The translations under genes and the position numbers were made by a program. Source: Antitrichia curtipendula (lineage: Eukaryota > Streptophyta > Bryopsida > Hypnales > Leucodontaceae). From it: a DNA stretch of 64,000 nucleotides. Positions 10,949 to 24,409 of this stretch are shown piece after piece. Below the pieces are notes generated by a model. The model was not told where the DNA came from. It saw only the letters and a list, made by a program, of their open reading frames with translations, and did no database searches. The stretch's first letter is position 1; the number at the start of each line of letters is the position of its first letter. Where the stretch lies: positions 16,510,696 through 16,574,695 of the forward strand of contig OX579638.1 in NCBI GenBank assembly GCA_951230915.1, read 5' to 3'.

Positions 10949-13775
10949 TCTTCAATAAACATTATCTAGGATGCTAAAAAACAAAAGAGGCGTTCTGTAA
11001 TATACTTGGTGCAACAAAACATCTAGAAAAAAACCCTTCATAGATTCAATTTGCAAGAGATAACTTAAGTTTTAAAGAAAACTTGAAGAAGACCATGCAA
11101 ATAGTAAATTATACACATGAAATGGTAGACAACTAATTTTGCAATAATTGTACATAAAATACTCATGCATGAGTCTTCTATGAATTCATAGTGCTGTCCA
11201 TTTTGAGACTTGGTTAGTTATGAGTTTATAATTTCTATGAAATTCTTCATCAAAATCCATTGGGCAAATGAGATAGTCTCACTCATTTTGATCACCTTAC
11301 ATAAATATTGTTGGTAATTCAATGCTACACTCTCAAGGTAGAAGCACCAATTGTTAACTACACCCAATATTCAATTTGTAGGGTGTGCTTTAGGTTAGAA
11401 CTCAAGCTTAGAATGCGTGTAGTTTGTCTTTATCAAAGTTGGGACTAATAAGATTATGACACATGTCCCAAAGTAGTGAGTAAGAAAATAGCATGAGTAG
11501 TTCTTGAATGATTAGAATTGAAAAATTATAGCCATTGGTTATTGGTCAAAAATACTTTTGGGCTCCCAAAATTCACAGTAACTTCAATTTTGGGAATAAA
11601 ACTTTGAATAATTTGAAATCTCCATATTTCCTATCTTTCTATATGGCAAAAATTTCCATCGCCTCTTACTCCTCACCATCTACTACAAAATTGCTTAAAT
11701 GATAGACTATTGGTGCTTCTACCTTACCTACTAAAGTAATTTCACCCCCATAATTGATTCAAGTTTTTAGTCAAATAAAGCATTAGAAGTATACAACAAG
11801 AAACACATTAATTTAAATTCTTGATATATAATCCAAGAGGTAGAGCATTCGATGACACTTTGCTCCATTGTTGAATAATGTGATGGTGTTGGTTAGAAGA
11901 TAAAAATTAATTTGTTTATTTTTTACTTTCTTGTGTCTTTCTTCTTATACCCTAGTAGAAATGAGTGCATTTATTGATTCAAAGGAATAATAATTAATAA
12001 ATAATTAAAATTGTAGTTCTTTAAATTTGATTCTTCATGCAAATCTAACATTAAAGTTATACAACATCAGATGCAATGATTGGAAGAACCATCCCAACAA
12101 ACTCAATTTATTGACAATGGTTTTAGACTGATACAAGTACCCTTCTTCTTAGATTTTAGGATAAGTTATAAGCAAATTAAAGGTTTGAATGCAACACAAG
12201 ACTCAAGAAACCTAAAATTTGGTTGTTGGGAATCAATAATCTTAACAAATGAAAACAATGAAGTTGTGGGGTTAATCTGACAAGTAGGAGATATTTTGAG
12301 CTCGATTTTGAGTTAAATTGTGTTCCACTTGTTTTTCTTTAGGATTTTATTTTCACTTTTACAAGGTAAGGTAGGAAATTTTTTAAACCTTTTTTTTATG
12401 TGATGTTCTTTAGTTTTATGGGAGACAAATCTTTCCAATAAATACCCAATGACTTTTAGAATCTAATTAAAATGAGTTTACATTTTTTGAAGCTTCTTAG
12501 AATTCAAATCCTTATGAGTTTTCTAAGACAATAGCCATGGTATGGTATATCTGGCCACCGGAGACGCAACTCTTTAGAGAGTAGATTTTTTCTAATGCAT
12601 CACTAAAGTGAAGTTACCATATGACTACCAATATAGTAGTTGTAAAGATTCTACATTTGTACGACCTTAAAAAAGCAAATACAAAAAATTCTATGGCTTT
12701 AGAATTTGTGGATTTTTTTAATTTTAGTTTTAGGAGCAAGGAGTTGCAAGTCATCATCATTTGCATCAAGCATGGGAGGAATTGTACAAGTGGGGGTTAT
12801 CAAAGTTTGTGAAGAATTAGAATTCATTTATTTCAACTTCAAACATCCAAAAGTGCCGTATCAAATATTCTCATCTAAATTATCAATATTGCCACTAAAT
12901 ATTGCAGTTACATTTTATAATACAAACACTAATTAAAAAGTAACCAACTACTTCAAAACATAGTTGATCTCCACTAATCCTACCCATCCCCCCTACTACT
13001 ATAATTGTAATCTATCCCCCTTACTCCCATTCCAACCCAGACAATTCAACGTTGTGCGCACTACAGATTTAAACCATCTATTTTCCTCAATCCCACTCCC
13101 TCAACCCTTTCACTTAAATCAATTATGCATTAGAGTTACCATAGACTCTCCTTTTAGTAAAGGAATGTAGTATAAGAATCACTTATTCTTTTTCTTTGGA
13201 GTTAATTATGGGAACTTAGGCAAACAAACTCTTCATTTAAGCCAATGATTTAAACTAGGTGGAATTTTTTTCTCTCTATTACCTCATTTGTTTCCTTTCC
13301 TCTATGAGTGTTGAAAGCATTGTGGAGAGTAGGTTGCAGTAAGACAACACTCAACACCTAAATGTGTCCAAATAAGAATTGAGCATGGTCCTATTATTGA
13401 AGTGTAAATGCTTTTATACATGTTTCTATTGGATCTATTAGTAGTTGAAAGAAGATTCTAGATTCTCTTGTCATGCATTTTTTGGAATCTGTATGAATAA
13501 ACTATGAATTCTTAAAATAATGAAAATCAATGAGTTTAATATCAACATTAGGCTCTCATGTATGAGGGTTGCACATTGTAGGCAAGAATCTAAATGGGAC
13601 GTTTTGCAAACAAATCTTAATTTGGCGTTGTTATTTTATTGATTAAATTTAATTATGATGATTTGCACTAAAGGGGTGAATTATTGTGACTTCCAAGCTA
13701 AGGGGCCAATAATGTATTATATATTTGAATTCCACAAGTGAACAACAAGTTCATCGCCTCTGCAATGAACAATCA
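10949..13775. other. Long AT-rich desert
   Basis: About 2.8 kb without a supportable gene. Frames of 60-76 codons near 12080-13170 are AT-driven and lack motifs or usable splice partners. Confidence 0.5.
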
Positions 13776-13779
13776 CTAC

Positions 13780-14620
13780 CCCCAAAAGGTCCAAATAATG
13801 TTTTTTGGCAACATAGTGATTTGGGGGAGTCCAATACAAATGGAATTTTGATTTTTTTCTTTGAGATTTTCATACAACATGTGGTAAAGGAATAGTTTTA
13901 AAACGCGATAATTTTCATAACTTTTGACCACTGACATGGTTTAAAAGTTATTGTATAACATGTAATTTATGTTGCTTGAAGGGCAATTCAAGCAACTGAG
14001 ATAAAATCTCTTTTCTTTAAAATAAAAATTTGAAATTGGTTTTTAAGATTTATATATACATAGAAATTTTTGAATCATTCCATTTTGATTAATGAGATGA
14101 AAGTTATGAAGAGTTTTAATTTGAAGGTAGTTATGGAATCTCTACTCTAAAATAAACTTTGAAGTCCTTTATTGAACTCAAATTTTAATATTTTTGAGAA
14201 AACAAACAAACATTGGATGTATATTGTTTATTAGAACATTGTAACTTTTGGAATTGGCATTTTTCAATTTCATAACTAAATTTTGATTAAATTTAGTATT
14301 TTAAATTATAAATCTTTCTACTTACTATTTTTTTCAATCATGAATATGAAACATTTTTTGTTTGAAAATTTTTATACATATTCCCAAATTCTTTCTTCAT
14401 TACATTATGAAGAGTAACAAGTTATAGGATCTATTGTCTTTTTTGTGTAAAAAGTTTGAAAGATGAAATCTAATTTTTGGAAAGAGTTAAAAATCTATTG
14501 TCTTTTTGAAATTTAAGCAACTTGATCTTGCAATTGGTAAGATTTTTTATTCTGAAATTTTAGGAAGGTATATTCTAATAAGTTAACTAACAGATCCTAT
14601 AGTTGGATTCATGACTTGAA
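13780..14620 (+). repeat. Family R copy 4 (decayed ends)
   Basis: The copy starts near a CCCCCAAAAGGTCCAAATAATG-like end, then carries GGCAACATAGTGATTTGG, CATACAACATGTGGT and the TAATGAGATGAAAGTTATGA block shared with the others. The right limit is uncertain; similarity to the copy at 21400-22171 extends to about 14600. Confidence 0.6.
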
Positions 14621-15297
14621 TAAATATAGATGGAAATTTTAGCCTTATTTTGAAATTTAGTATTTTAAAGTAGTTTTGGGTCTAGGAACATTGAATACAT
14701 TAAAGGATTAATAATTTTTAAAGAATTGAATTCATGTCTTTGACATTCCTTGAAATCCTTTTTTTTTTTTTCCTAAACAAACCTTTATTTTGGAAAATAT
14801 TTTTCCATCAATTTCAACTCCTAAATCTTTGAAATATTTTTTAACAAACCCAATTTCTATGTATTATATCATCAATCATTTCTACAATAAGAAGCTTTAT
14901 CTCATTATCATTGGCTTACATTTCAAACAATGTTTAAATCAATTTGCTTTACAAGTTATGTTGTAGTACCTTAAATCGTCAATATAAGATTTTCAATGAC
15001 TTATGTGTGGCTACATCGTGAAATTTTTGTTAAACTAAATTAACAAATTATAGTACAAGATGTTGCAAGTAGAATCTAAATTTTTGCTACTTGTAGAATA
15101 TGATAAAAAATTTCAAAAACAACACATAGGTTCCTTACACTAGGTGGTTGACTAAGTAGGAAACAACACATTTGTTACATTGAAGCAATAAAAAGTAATC
15201 TACAAATAGCAATATCCCCAAATAGTCACTTTAATCATCTACTTGAATTTTAAATAAGAAACTAATGGGTTCATATACAAATTTGGTTTATTATTAA

Positions 15298-15519
15298 CCC
15301 TTGAACGTCGACGAGGACGTTTTGCGTCCTTTGAATGACAAATAATCTTTCCCTACAAGACAAAAGTGCAACTTTTCATCCTTAGTATTAGGAGTGGAAA
15401 GGAAAGATCTTTACCAGTTCTTTAACTTCCAAAGAATATATTAGGCTTTTTCAAAGTAGATGATGTCACACAGAATCAAAATACATGACTTTCACGGCTA
15501 CCAATCCGTCCTTCAAGGG
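15298..15519 (+). mobile_element. 222-base TTAA-flanked MITE, copy 1
   Basis: The element begins CCCTTGAACG and ends TCAAGGG, with TTAA on both sides (15294-15297 and 15520-15523). Its interior matches, in reverse orientation, the element at 62399-62619: both have GGACGTTTTGCG, GAATGACAA and AGTGCAACT at corresponding spacing. The size, short ends starting CCC and TTAA target are piggyBac-like features. It is non-coding. Confidence 0.8.
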
Positions 15520-15523
15520 TTAA

Positions 15524-17300
15524 GCAAAAAATAAAAATTTGGGCACCGTACTTAGAAGTTGAACGTTGAAAATATATACCTATGAACACTAAAAGAACTT
15601 CAAAATCCTTTAAATCTATGTGTTCTAAATTTATGACTATCTCTATTTGAAATATCTTGTGTTTATTTTTTTTAAATTAAATCTTATATCTTCTATAACT
15701 AAAATAAATTTTAGATTCTTTTAAGAAGAATTAAAATTTTTAATGACTTTTTAAAGAACAAAGTGAAGAAAAACTCATAACCAACAACAATTTAGATCAA
15801 AAACTTTGTGATTTTTTAAGGACAAAGTGAAGAATGTTCATATCGAACAACAATTTAGTTCAAAAAATATAAAAATATGTACATTAGAATATATAACAAT
15901 GTAGGATATCCTTGAATAAAAGTTTTTATAGTGATTTCTATATTTGAAAACTCAAAAGACCAGAATTACAAGCCATGAATTCAATTTGCAATAAAATATT
16001 CAAAATTAGGAATTATTCAAATTTCCAAGTTGGAGTAGAATTTATACTTCATTAACTATATTTCATTTGTTGGACCTAAATTTGAAAATGATAAATTTTG
16101 TGGCTAAAATTTTACAAAAAAGACCAAAGGTCTTGAAGTTGTCAAAATATACTATATAGTATTTTACAGATCAAACATTTTCTTGTGAAGAAGAGTCAAA
16201 ATATACCACAATGAAAAAATAATCAATTACGTTCTCTTCAAACACATTCAAGCAACTCCTCCAAAAGAAATTGAATGAAAAAAATGTTCACTTGCAATCA
16301 AAAGATTCCTATGAAATTATCCAGAGAACAAAAAACAACTTCTACAACATTAGCCCTTCATGGACATGACCCCACATGGCCAAGGTTGTCACCAAAACGC
16401 TCTGATTATTGGACCAATAATTGTGAAGTCATCCATGGAACACTTGGAGTCCTCAACATCATTCAAGATTTACATACCACTAGTTTCATTTTTGTCAATG
16501 CACTCCCCAACGCCTCAAAATTCAAAAACCTAAAGAATGATGCACGATTTATTCCCCAAAACTCCAACGGGTGCTGCCATTCAGCGTCGACATATCTGTC
16601 CCTTCATGATGAAAAGGGAAGTGCAAGCTTGCCATGCTGATTTTCATCGCAGGATTAGCTCCCTGCAGTGTCAGAACTCCAGAGTTTCCAAAACTGACGG
16701 GAGAAACATCACATTGCCAGAATACAGGGCACGTTTCACCTTTCAGTTTACTACGTAAGAGTAATTTTCAAAAGATGCAAGACTGACATGAAGAGTTTTC
16801 AAAACCATTTAAATCACCTAGAACTACATTTACAACTAACACCTCATCTTTGATCGAAAACAAGTTCAATCAGTTTGGCAACTTCAGATTTGAACAATAA
16901 TCCACAACGGAATAAATCAACAGCAGAAGCATATTTGAAAAACATTCAGGACCCTCATCTCCGTTCACGTACAGAAAAGACACAGTTGCTCTTCCCCATA
17001 GAAAACAAGTGTCACAACATCTAGTAGAAGCTCAATGACTAAGATCCAAGAAACAAAATTCTGAAGTAATAGCTCACCCCCGAGTTCTTGACGACGTACT
17101 AAGCATTCGGGGATTGTTCTAAGCAGTCGTGGTAAAATCAAGGATAGTGACGGAGGCAGAACTGAATCTCAACCATAAAGTCTAGGATCAGAGAACCGCT
17201 GTCAAGCAGCCGATCACATGAGAATTCAAAGACGGTTATAACGAATACTCACAACACAACGAAACATTATCAAAATTCGAAAGACAGAATCCAGACGATG
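15524..17300. other. AT-rich intergenic, grading into the reticulon 3' flank
   Basis: Frames at 16275-16640 (121 codons) and 16537-16758 (73 codons, followed by GTAAGAG) show no recognised motif. Composition becomes more balanced from about 16600 towards the reticulon gene. No gene is called. Confidence 0.45.
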
Positions 17301-17734
17301 ACTGAAAGTTCAAAGAGCACAAAAGTGTCCTGAACATGCGAGATTCCTTAATGGTTCCTGTCCCCAAAAAATGGAATAAGGAAATACCTGCACAGAGGAT
17401 TCAATACTGCCAAATCTAAGGGAATGGGTGCCTCCAGCGCCGGAACCTACGACTGATCTGAAAATACTAAGAAGCAGAATGGAGGATGCGAAAAATATGT
17501 CCAACTCCAAAGATGCAAAATTCAAGTGCATCCTGCGAAGAACTCTACAGAATCCTACTTTAATAGATAATAAAGGAACTATCCTACGACAGAGCACAGA
17601 AACGGCTTAAAAGATGGAGACGTCCGATGATGAAGGTATACACATGCAGCACAGATACATCCATATATACAAAACCCCTTCACCCACTGAAACTTCAGCA
17701 CACCTTCTCTTAAAATCCCCGAGGCAACACAGAT
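17301..17734 (-). other. Probable 3' UTR or flank of the reticulon gene
   Basis: This is balanced-composition sequence directly downstream of the reticulon stop codon on the minus strand. It includes a 95-codon frame that resembles no known protein. Most simply it is transcribed 3' UTR. Confidence 0.4.
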
Positions 17735-19217
17735 CTAGAGAACTTTCTTCTCCTTAGCTGGAGCTCTAGGGATCCTGCGCAGAACATTGTCATCCAACTT
17801 CTTGTAGTGGACGTTTGCGGTGTCGACAGCTACCTTGGCGTGGTGATCGATGACATCCTCATACGTGTCGTAAATGAACGGAATCACGTGCAACAAAACC
17901 ACACCTATCACAACAATTTAGAATTTTTAGGTCGCATTCAAGAGAATTTCAATAAAGTAATCAACTCCTGTGGAAGTGAATGAAAATTAAAAAATAAAAA
18001 AAAATCTAGAAGATTAGATTTCAACTCAAATTGAATGAATAAACTCACCGATCCAGACGCAAGTGAGTAAGTTGAACCAAGATGTAATCGTAGATACCAG
18101 CCACAACAAAGCAACAACCTGGAAAGAGACGCAACAGATCCGTCAGGTCAAAACCAAACGTGAAAGTTCAGGACCCTAAACCTAGGATCAACCTGTCAAG
18201 ACTCAAGCGGTCAGCAACGACATTTACCTTGAGGAAGAGCTTGAAATCCTTGCCAAGTGCAACATCCCGAGCAATGGCCAAAACCTTGTTAAGCTCCACG
18301 CTGAAAGTGTTTGCTGCCCTCGTGACGATTTCTTCGGAAACAGACAACTCGGGAACTGGGGGTCCGGTCCTATTCAAGGACAAGACGATACAAAACTCAG
18401 AACCTCTCGATTTACACGAAATCAGATGCAATTGTCAATCCCGCAATAAACTACTACTGCCAGGTAATTTTCAAATGAGAAAAACGAATACATACCGGTT
18501 CAAAAGAGCGGCTACATTCGCCCAGACGAAAAGGATAACCACCACGAACATAAGGATGTTCGAAATAAGAGTCAGGAAGGTGTAGCCAGACTTCTCCAAG
18601 AGAAACCATATAAGAGTAGACCCAACTAAGGTTCCCGCGGATAGATATTTGTCCTTCCACAAGAACGAATCGGCAGCTGTACAGTACAGAACAAAGATGA
18701 GCGAACAGATCTTCATCTGAATTCTTAAATAAATCGTCACACAAAAACTCTACTTCGAAATCCGAGAAAAAACTGAGATGTCTACGTAGTCGGAGAGAAA
18801 CGTAGGCATTAACTGTTGACTTCGGATAATCCCAGCAAAACAAGAGCCCCAAACGTGCAAGCAGCTACGAATTATTCACACCCTATATAAGTATGCAAAC
18901 CAAAGTAGCAACACGATAGCGATGTGAGAAATCAGAAGCATCGCAACTACTACTAAATAGAGGAAATAATGAAGCAATCGTAAGACTGTCTTTCATAAGA
19001 TTGATGTTCTCAGCTAGAGAAGAAACTCACCTCGGCCTCCACCAAGAATTTGGTGCACGTTCTTATTTTTGGTCAAGAACCGGTTGCCCGGTCCATACCC
19101 TGAGGCATACCCTGAAGAGGGAGCCGCTTCGGTAGCAGGCATCCTGTATACTGCCTGAGTGGCAGCGTCCTTCGCAGACTCCACCGTGGAGTTCGTGACC
19201 TCGCTTTGTTCGGACAT
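17735..19217 (-). CDS. Reticulon-like protein B (RTNLB)
   Basis: Reticulons insert hairpin-like hydrophobic segments into the ER membrane and bend it into tubules. Five exons were read on the minus strand: 19217-19031, 18676-18496, 18369-18228, 18118-18049 and 17904-17735, all joined in phase across GT-AG introns. They give 249 residues, the usual plant size. The start is the ATG at 19217 in a good context (GCAGCCATGTCC); upstream in-frame codons lack an ATG. The N-terminal 50 or so residues are polar, then NVHQILGGG leads into the reticulon domain. ADSFLWKDK is followed by two hydrophobic stretches in exon 2. ELNKVLAIARDVALGKD is the conserved loop, and a second hydrophobic pair lies in exons 4-5. 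The protein ends in KKVL, which fits the KKxx ER-retrieval pattern. Which RTNLB subclass it belongs to is not decided. Confidence 0.93.
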
Positions 19218-20240
19218 GGCTGCGGCGTTAACTTGTCGAATCTGCTCAAGTTCCAACCTCAGTCAACATCAAGCACAGTCGCGACACTTCTAATCATTCC
19301 CGAAGCAAGCACGCTCACCCCGAGCTATCAAGAAACACAAACTCTCTAACTCGTAACATCGCACGCCCCTCCACCAACACAGAAAGACACTCTCCTCCCT
19401 ACGATGCCGCTACAAACCACCGCAACACCGATCGTAACCAAAAATAGCTACACATTTCACTAAACAGATCCAAATGGTCCAAACAAATGGAGAAAATAAA
19501 ACTCATGCCAACTCTCGTCAAGACCACGCCACTACACTCTCACCATCCAAAAACACGAAAGACAAACCAAGAAAAACGCGCCCTCCCAAATCTTACACCT
19601 CTTAAACCAAAGCAAACACCAAATCTCTCCAAACGACTCGCATCACCAAAACTTGAACACAGTCTGCGCAATTTTTTTCTTAAATTCGAGAAAAGACCGT
19701 TATGACCCCGGGCAAATATCCGAGCTTGACTTACTTCCACTTACCACTTCACCTTGCCACTCACGCTTGCCATTTGGTGCAACACCGACGACGACAACAA
19801 GAGTAAGGAAGCCAAGAAACGAACGCCGGGGAAAGACGAGGCTTACTTAGAACGGGAAGAGCGATCCGCTTGGTGATGCCCGAATTTCGACGCCGGAGCT
19901 TGTGCCGACCTCGGTGAAGGGCGACCAAATGAGAGAGCGCAACTGAGCGCGAGACCTAAGCTTGCGCAATCGAGTGGCAATTAGAAGGGCTGGCAGAACG
20001 TCTTCGGAGACAAAAGGGTTGGGATTTGGGAGAGGAAGACGAGGTGGGGAGCATGAGGGAACTTGAGGGAGCGAGCAGGGAGCGGCCGGGTGGCAGGAGC
20101 GTACAGGTGGGAGCGAGAGGGTGGAGGACGGGGGAGGGTGGCCCGGGCGGCATGCACGGCGGACGGGTGGCAGGAAGGGGAACAGGTGGGAGCGGGTCGG
20201 TGGCATCGAGGGGGATGGGTGGCTGATGAGGTGCCATGGA
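19218..20240 (-). promoter_or_regulatory. Reticulon 5' leader and promoter region, GC-rich
   Basis: The reticulon ATG is preceded on the minus strand by a GC-rich block. A candidate 5' UTR exon may run from about 20230 to 19853, ending at CTAA followed by GTAAGCC, with an untranslated intron reaching the first coding exon. Open frames here (136 and 93 codons, rich in proline) are probably by-products of C-rich sequence. Transcription start and leader splicing are inferred. Confidence 0.4.
20089..20203. repeat. Purine-rich direct repeat near the reticulon promoter
   Basis: GGGTGGCAGGA followed shortly by ACAGGTGGGAGCG occurs twice, at about 20089-20126 and 20164-20203. The two are separated by related G-rich sequence. 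It is a local duplication in the GC-rich leader. Confidence 0.6.
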
Positions 20241-20329
20241 ATGGGGTTAAAATACACTTATTAACTTTACTGTGGGTGACACTAATTTGTCATAATAGAG
20301 TCACTATAGAGAAGTCCTCCTACCCCAAC

Positions 20330-20925
20330 TCGGTGTAAAAAACACATGGATTAGGGAAGAGCTCTAATCAAACTCACTAAAATTTTAGTCTCCAATTTAG
20401 ATAACAACTAACTCTACAATGAACTTGATGACAAAGTCAAAAAATAGTGTGACTTTTCATGCAGTTGCACTACTATAGAATTGACAGCAATCTCTCGGAT
20501 CCTGCAAAGAAAGGTATATTTTGTTAGATTAGAGGAGGAAGACAACGCTTTTAAGGGGAACAATAATTGTCAAGTGCTCTAATTGTGTTAACTAACATTT
20601 AGAGGGATCTAGTACCCAAATAGGCCAGAACATGTCAAATAGAGCATTGAAGTATTAAAAAAAAAACATTGAGGTGAGACATAAGAGTTAATTGGAAGAC
20701 TTATGTGATTGTTTAGCACAATTGGAGGGAGCATCTTGTATACTAGTGAAGAAGAATGTTAATTAAGAATGTTATGTATTTGGTGGTGGAAACCTTTCAT
20801 TGGATTGGGAAAAAAGTTCTAATTGAAGTAGCTAAAACTATTTTCTCTATAGTTTAAGGGACTATTAACCCTACAACAGACTCAATGACAAAGTCAGAGG
20901 TTAGTGTGCCTCCCTCTAAAGTCAA
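20330..20925. repeat. Diverged direct repeat of about 110 bases
   Basis: A block near 20350-20460 and another near 20800-20915 share GATT(A)GGGA, TCTAAT, ACTAACTCTACAA/ATTAACCCTACAA, TGACAAAGTCA and TAGTGTG in the same order. No gene is visible in the surrounding 1.1 kb. Confidence 0.5.
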
Positions 20926-21395
20926 ATTAGTATAAAAATGACAACAAATGGTATTTTAAGTTTCTAAAGCATTATAAACATTATATTCCAAGCAAGTTGG
21001 CATTCAATGGGTAGATGATGAATGTCTTTGAGAGGTTACCAAGGGAGTAAAGATAAGCACCCTTGTTGTGGCCATCAAAAAGACTACTAGAAAAAGACAA
21101 CTCCAATCAACAATGTTAGAGTTGATCTGGACATTTTGATTTGGCGATTTTGAACTTAATTGTGTTGATTTGGACATTTTCTATTGGTTAGGACACTTTG
21201 ATTCGGATAGGACATTCTTGTGAATATCCGACTTTTGATGCCTTAAGATTGGCCTCAATATTAATCCTTGAACTGAGCCTCAAACAAATTTCATATTTTT
21301 AGGCCCAAAATTGCTTCAAAGTGCTCAAATCCAAAGCAAGGCTAAATTCTTCAACTATGTTTATTCATTGATGAATCCAACCATAGGCTATTTTA
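20926..21395. other. AT-rich intergenic
   Basis: Contains a short iteration of GGACATTTTGATT-like words near 21125-21200. No gene is supported. Confidence 0.4.
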
Positions 21396-21399
21396 ATTA

Positions 21400-22171
21400 A
21401 CTTGTTAGAGTACACCCTCCTAAAATTTCAAAATAAAAAACCTTACAAATTGCAAGATCGTGTTGCTTGGATTTCAAATGGTTAGGTTTCATCTTTCAAA
21501 ACCTTTTACACAAATGTGTAGATTCTATAACTTGTTACTCTCTATAATATGTTGAAGAAATAAATTGGAGATACATATCAAAAAAATCATGAAAAAATAT
21601 TTCATATTTATGCTTTTAAAAAAATTTAAATAAAATGAAGTAGAGAATGTTTTAAAATACTAGATTGTTAAGAGTTTAGTTATCAAATTGCAAAATCCCA
21701 ATCCAATGGTTGCAATGTTGTAATAAAAAATCTACATTCAATGATTTTTTTTTTCAAAAACATTGAAAATTGAGTTAAATAAAGGACTTCAAAGTTTATT
21801 TTATAACAAAAATTCCATGATTGCCTGCAAACTAAAACTCCTCATAACTTTCATCTTGCTAACCAAAATGGAATGATTAAAAGCTTTCTACATATTTATA
21901 AATTTAGAAAACTAAGTTCAAATTTTTATTTCTTAAAAAAATGACTTTTTCTGAGCTACCCATGCTAAGCATTAGACTCCAAAAGAAACTACATATCATA
22001 CAATAACTTTTAAACCAAGTAGTCAAAAATTATGAAAATTGTTGCACCTTAAAGCTACTCATCAACCACTTGTTGTGTGAAAATTTCAAAGCAAAAAAAT
22101 AAAAATTTCATTTATAGTGAGCTTCTTAAAATTGCTATGTTGTCAAGTAATATTGTTTGGTCCTTTAGGGG
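21400..22171 (-). mobile_element. Family R copy 5
   Basis: The right end TTTAGGGG is followed by TTAA (22172-22175), as in the intact copy. Inside are TTGCCTGCAAACTAAAACTCCTCATAACTTTCATC-related blocks, the reverse of those at 3290 and 13780. The left end has decayed, so its limit is approximate. Confidence 0.65.
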
Positions 22172-22175
22172 TTAA

Positions 22176-23430
22176 GTAAGAGCCTAAAAATATGTCTATA
22201 TTTGAATAGTTGAAACAACATATTTTCTGTGATGTGTAAGTGGCAAACATTGTATAATAATCCATATGAACTATTATCAATTCATAAAGAGACCTAAATA
22301 CATTTAGCTCTCAAATGTAAAAGGTGTATTTGGGGATGCAAAGTTGTAATTGATTAAGGAAGTAAGCTTGAAATAATTTGAATTTTTTTTGTGAAATTAG
22401 AAAATGTAGGCATTTAAATTATATAGAACTCGAGATTTTTCTAATTGTAGATAACATTATTTATCTAAAAATATTGTATGCTTAGATCAAGGACAAATGG
22501 TGAGATTTTTTATACACAATGACTTGGGTAGGACGTTGATATTGGAAGGAAAATCCAAATTTGATGTCGATCCATTTTTGTTCGCATTGATATGCAAGTC
22601 AAGAGTATTATTGATGTAACAATTTTGTACCATCCAACATGTGAATTTCCTAAAAATGATTACAAGAAAGGGGTTTAAAAATGCAGAATAAATTTGTTTT
22701 GTATTAATAAAATTGTTATACATGTAAAAATCATGTATGCAAATAGCAACCTTTTCTTTAAATGTAAGTAATCATATTTTCTTGAAGTGAGCCAATCATT
22801 TCTTTTGAGGTGGCAATTGTTTCCCCCAGAAGAACAAAGACCAACCTTCAAACATGGATACAATGAGTATATTGTATTAAACAATTCCATTTGTTTGTAC
22901 TATAGATTTTTCAAATTATCAATTATATAGTTCAATACAATATTGTCCTCTAGTTTTCCTAGAATTCCAATATAAGTCTATACAATGGACTAAATAACAT
23001 ACAAATGTATATTTAATTTTAATTTTTCTACAAATTGGACAATTTTGCATCATCACTTAAATACGCAGATATTCATAGTTTGCACAGAATTCCAATACAC
23101 TCATTTCACTTGTGCTATTGGTGTTTTCAAGCTTTCGTTTAGAGTATCCGCTTCTTGACATTCATTGGCCCAATAAAGGCCATTGAGTTTTGGTGCTATG
23201 GTTCCAAGGGGTTTTTTAGTCCTCAAAAGCCTTTAGAGTCCTCTTTGTTTTCAAATATGATTATTGTATGTAAAAGTGTGATTCAACACTCTAGTGCCGA
23301 TATTGAATTTCCACATCAAATTCTTAGGGGTTCAAGTCACCTCACAGGCTCACACCATTCACAATATGATATGAGGCACTTCTTTTTCTTCAAGAAATGA
23401 TTTGATTTATGCCGAATCTGACCTTCATGT
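22176..23430. other. AT-rich intergenic
   Basis: About 1.25 kb with no supportable gene, repeat or RNA. Confidence 0.45.
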
Positions 23431-23431
23431 A

Positions 23432-24406
23432 AGGTAGGAGGTTCTAAAAGCGCACAAGCTCCAAAATTGCCCCACTCCCTAAAATGTACACTATTCGTAC
23501 ATGATGCTTTTTTGTAGCCCTCATTGATGTATAAACAATGTACATTTCAAGGGGTAGATAGTTTTGGATCCCTATGCCAGTTCAACTTCAAAATTTCATA
23601 ACTAATTCCACAAAGCTCCGAAAAATATGAAACGACTTGGGTTAGATGCCGAATCCCTTCTCTTTCAAGGAAAAACATTTACTGAATAAAAATAATTCCA
23701 AGAAGTTTCACCTCCCCAAAATTCAATTCCAAACCCTTGGGTGGTCAATTTATGAACCTACTAAGGTAGGCCCACCCAAATGTACCACTGACCTTAAACC
23801 GCCATCTTTACTCTGTGCACATCTCCGAAATCAATTCTGTACCTAATATGTGGAAGAAACTCCATTTTACAACCAAACTTTGTTCCTTAATAACTTTTGC
23901 ATACACTATCCAAATGCCGCGTTCTCTGGTGCGTTGGAGCCTCCCTTTGCTTGCCAACAAGAAGATATGAAAATTTGGCCAGTCTAGTAAGATAAACCAG
24001 CCTATTCCCGTCAGCTTCCTATCTCCGACATCTTACTTTTGGCCCCATTACCACCCTGAAACTCATCTAAGTCCATCTATTTTTCTGACAAAATCAGCTC
24101 ATTAATTTCAGCTTGGGTAACGTGTCTACCATTGATTGGTGGATATCCAAGTACTCATAGATACAATCTATGGCGGTAATGGGTTGTTGATATGACTTTT
24201 ATAAATTAATCCATGGGCGGATTTGTAATTTCAGGGCAGTCAACTTCAACAATTCATATAAATTTCAATTTTCATCAGAAATTTATAATTCCACTTGGGT
24301 TTGATTTGTGAAACATGCGTACACCTTTGAAAAATAGGTGACCCCATTGAAGTTGACTCCAACATAGTTAGATCGCAAATCAGGGTGGTAATAGGCTTGT
24401 CTACCT
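23432..24406. mobile_element. TAAGGTAG-ended element, long copy
   Basis: The left end AGGTAGGAGGTTCTAAAAGC closely matches the left end of the element at 30505 (AGGTAGTGTGCTCTAAAAGC). The right end CTACCT is its short inverse. TA dinucleotides flank both ends (23430-23431 and 24407-24408). An interior block around 23570-23650, with GAAAAATATGAAACGACTTGGGT-like sequence, aligns with 30770-30810. About 975 bases, non-coding. A TA target would suit Tc1/mariner, but the superfamily is unresolved. Confidence 0.55.
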
Positions 24407-24409
24407 TAA

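Noticed and set aside
16275..16758. Overlapping 121- and 73-codon frames
   Set aside because: No recognised motif, and the neighbouring splice-like sites do not lead to another coding block.
19847..20257. Proline-rich 136- and 93-codon minus-strand frames
   Set aside because: They are C-rich low-complexity sequence in the reticulon leader, with no motif, more likely UTR.
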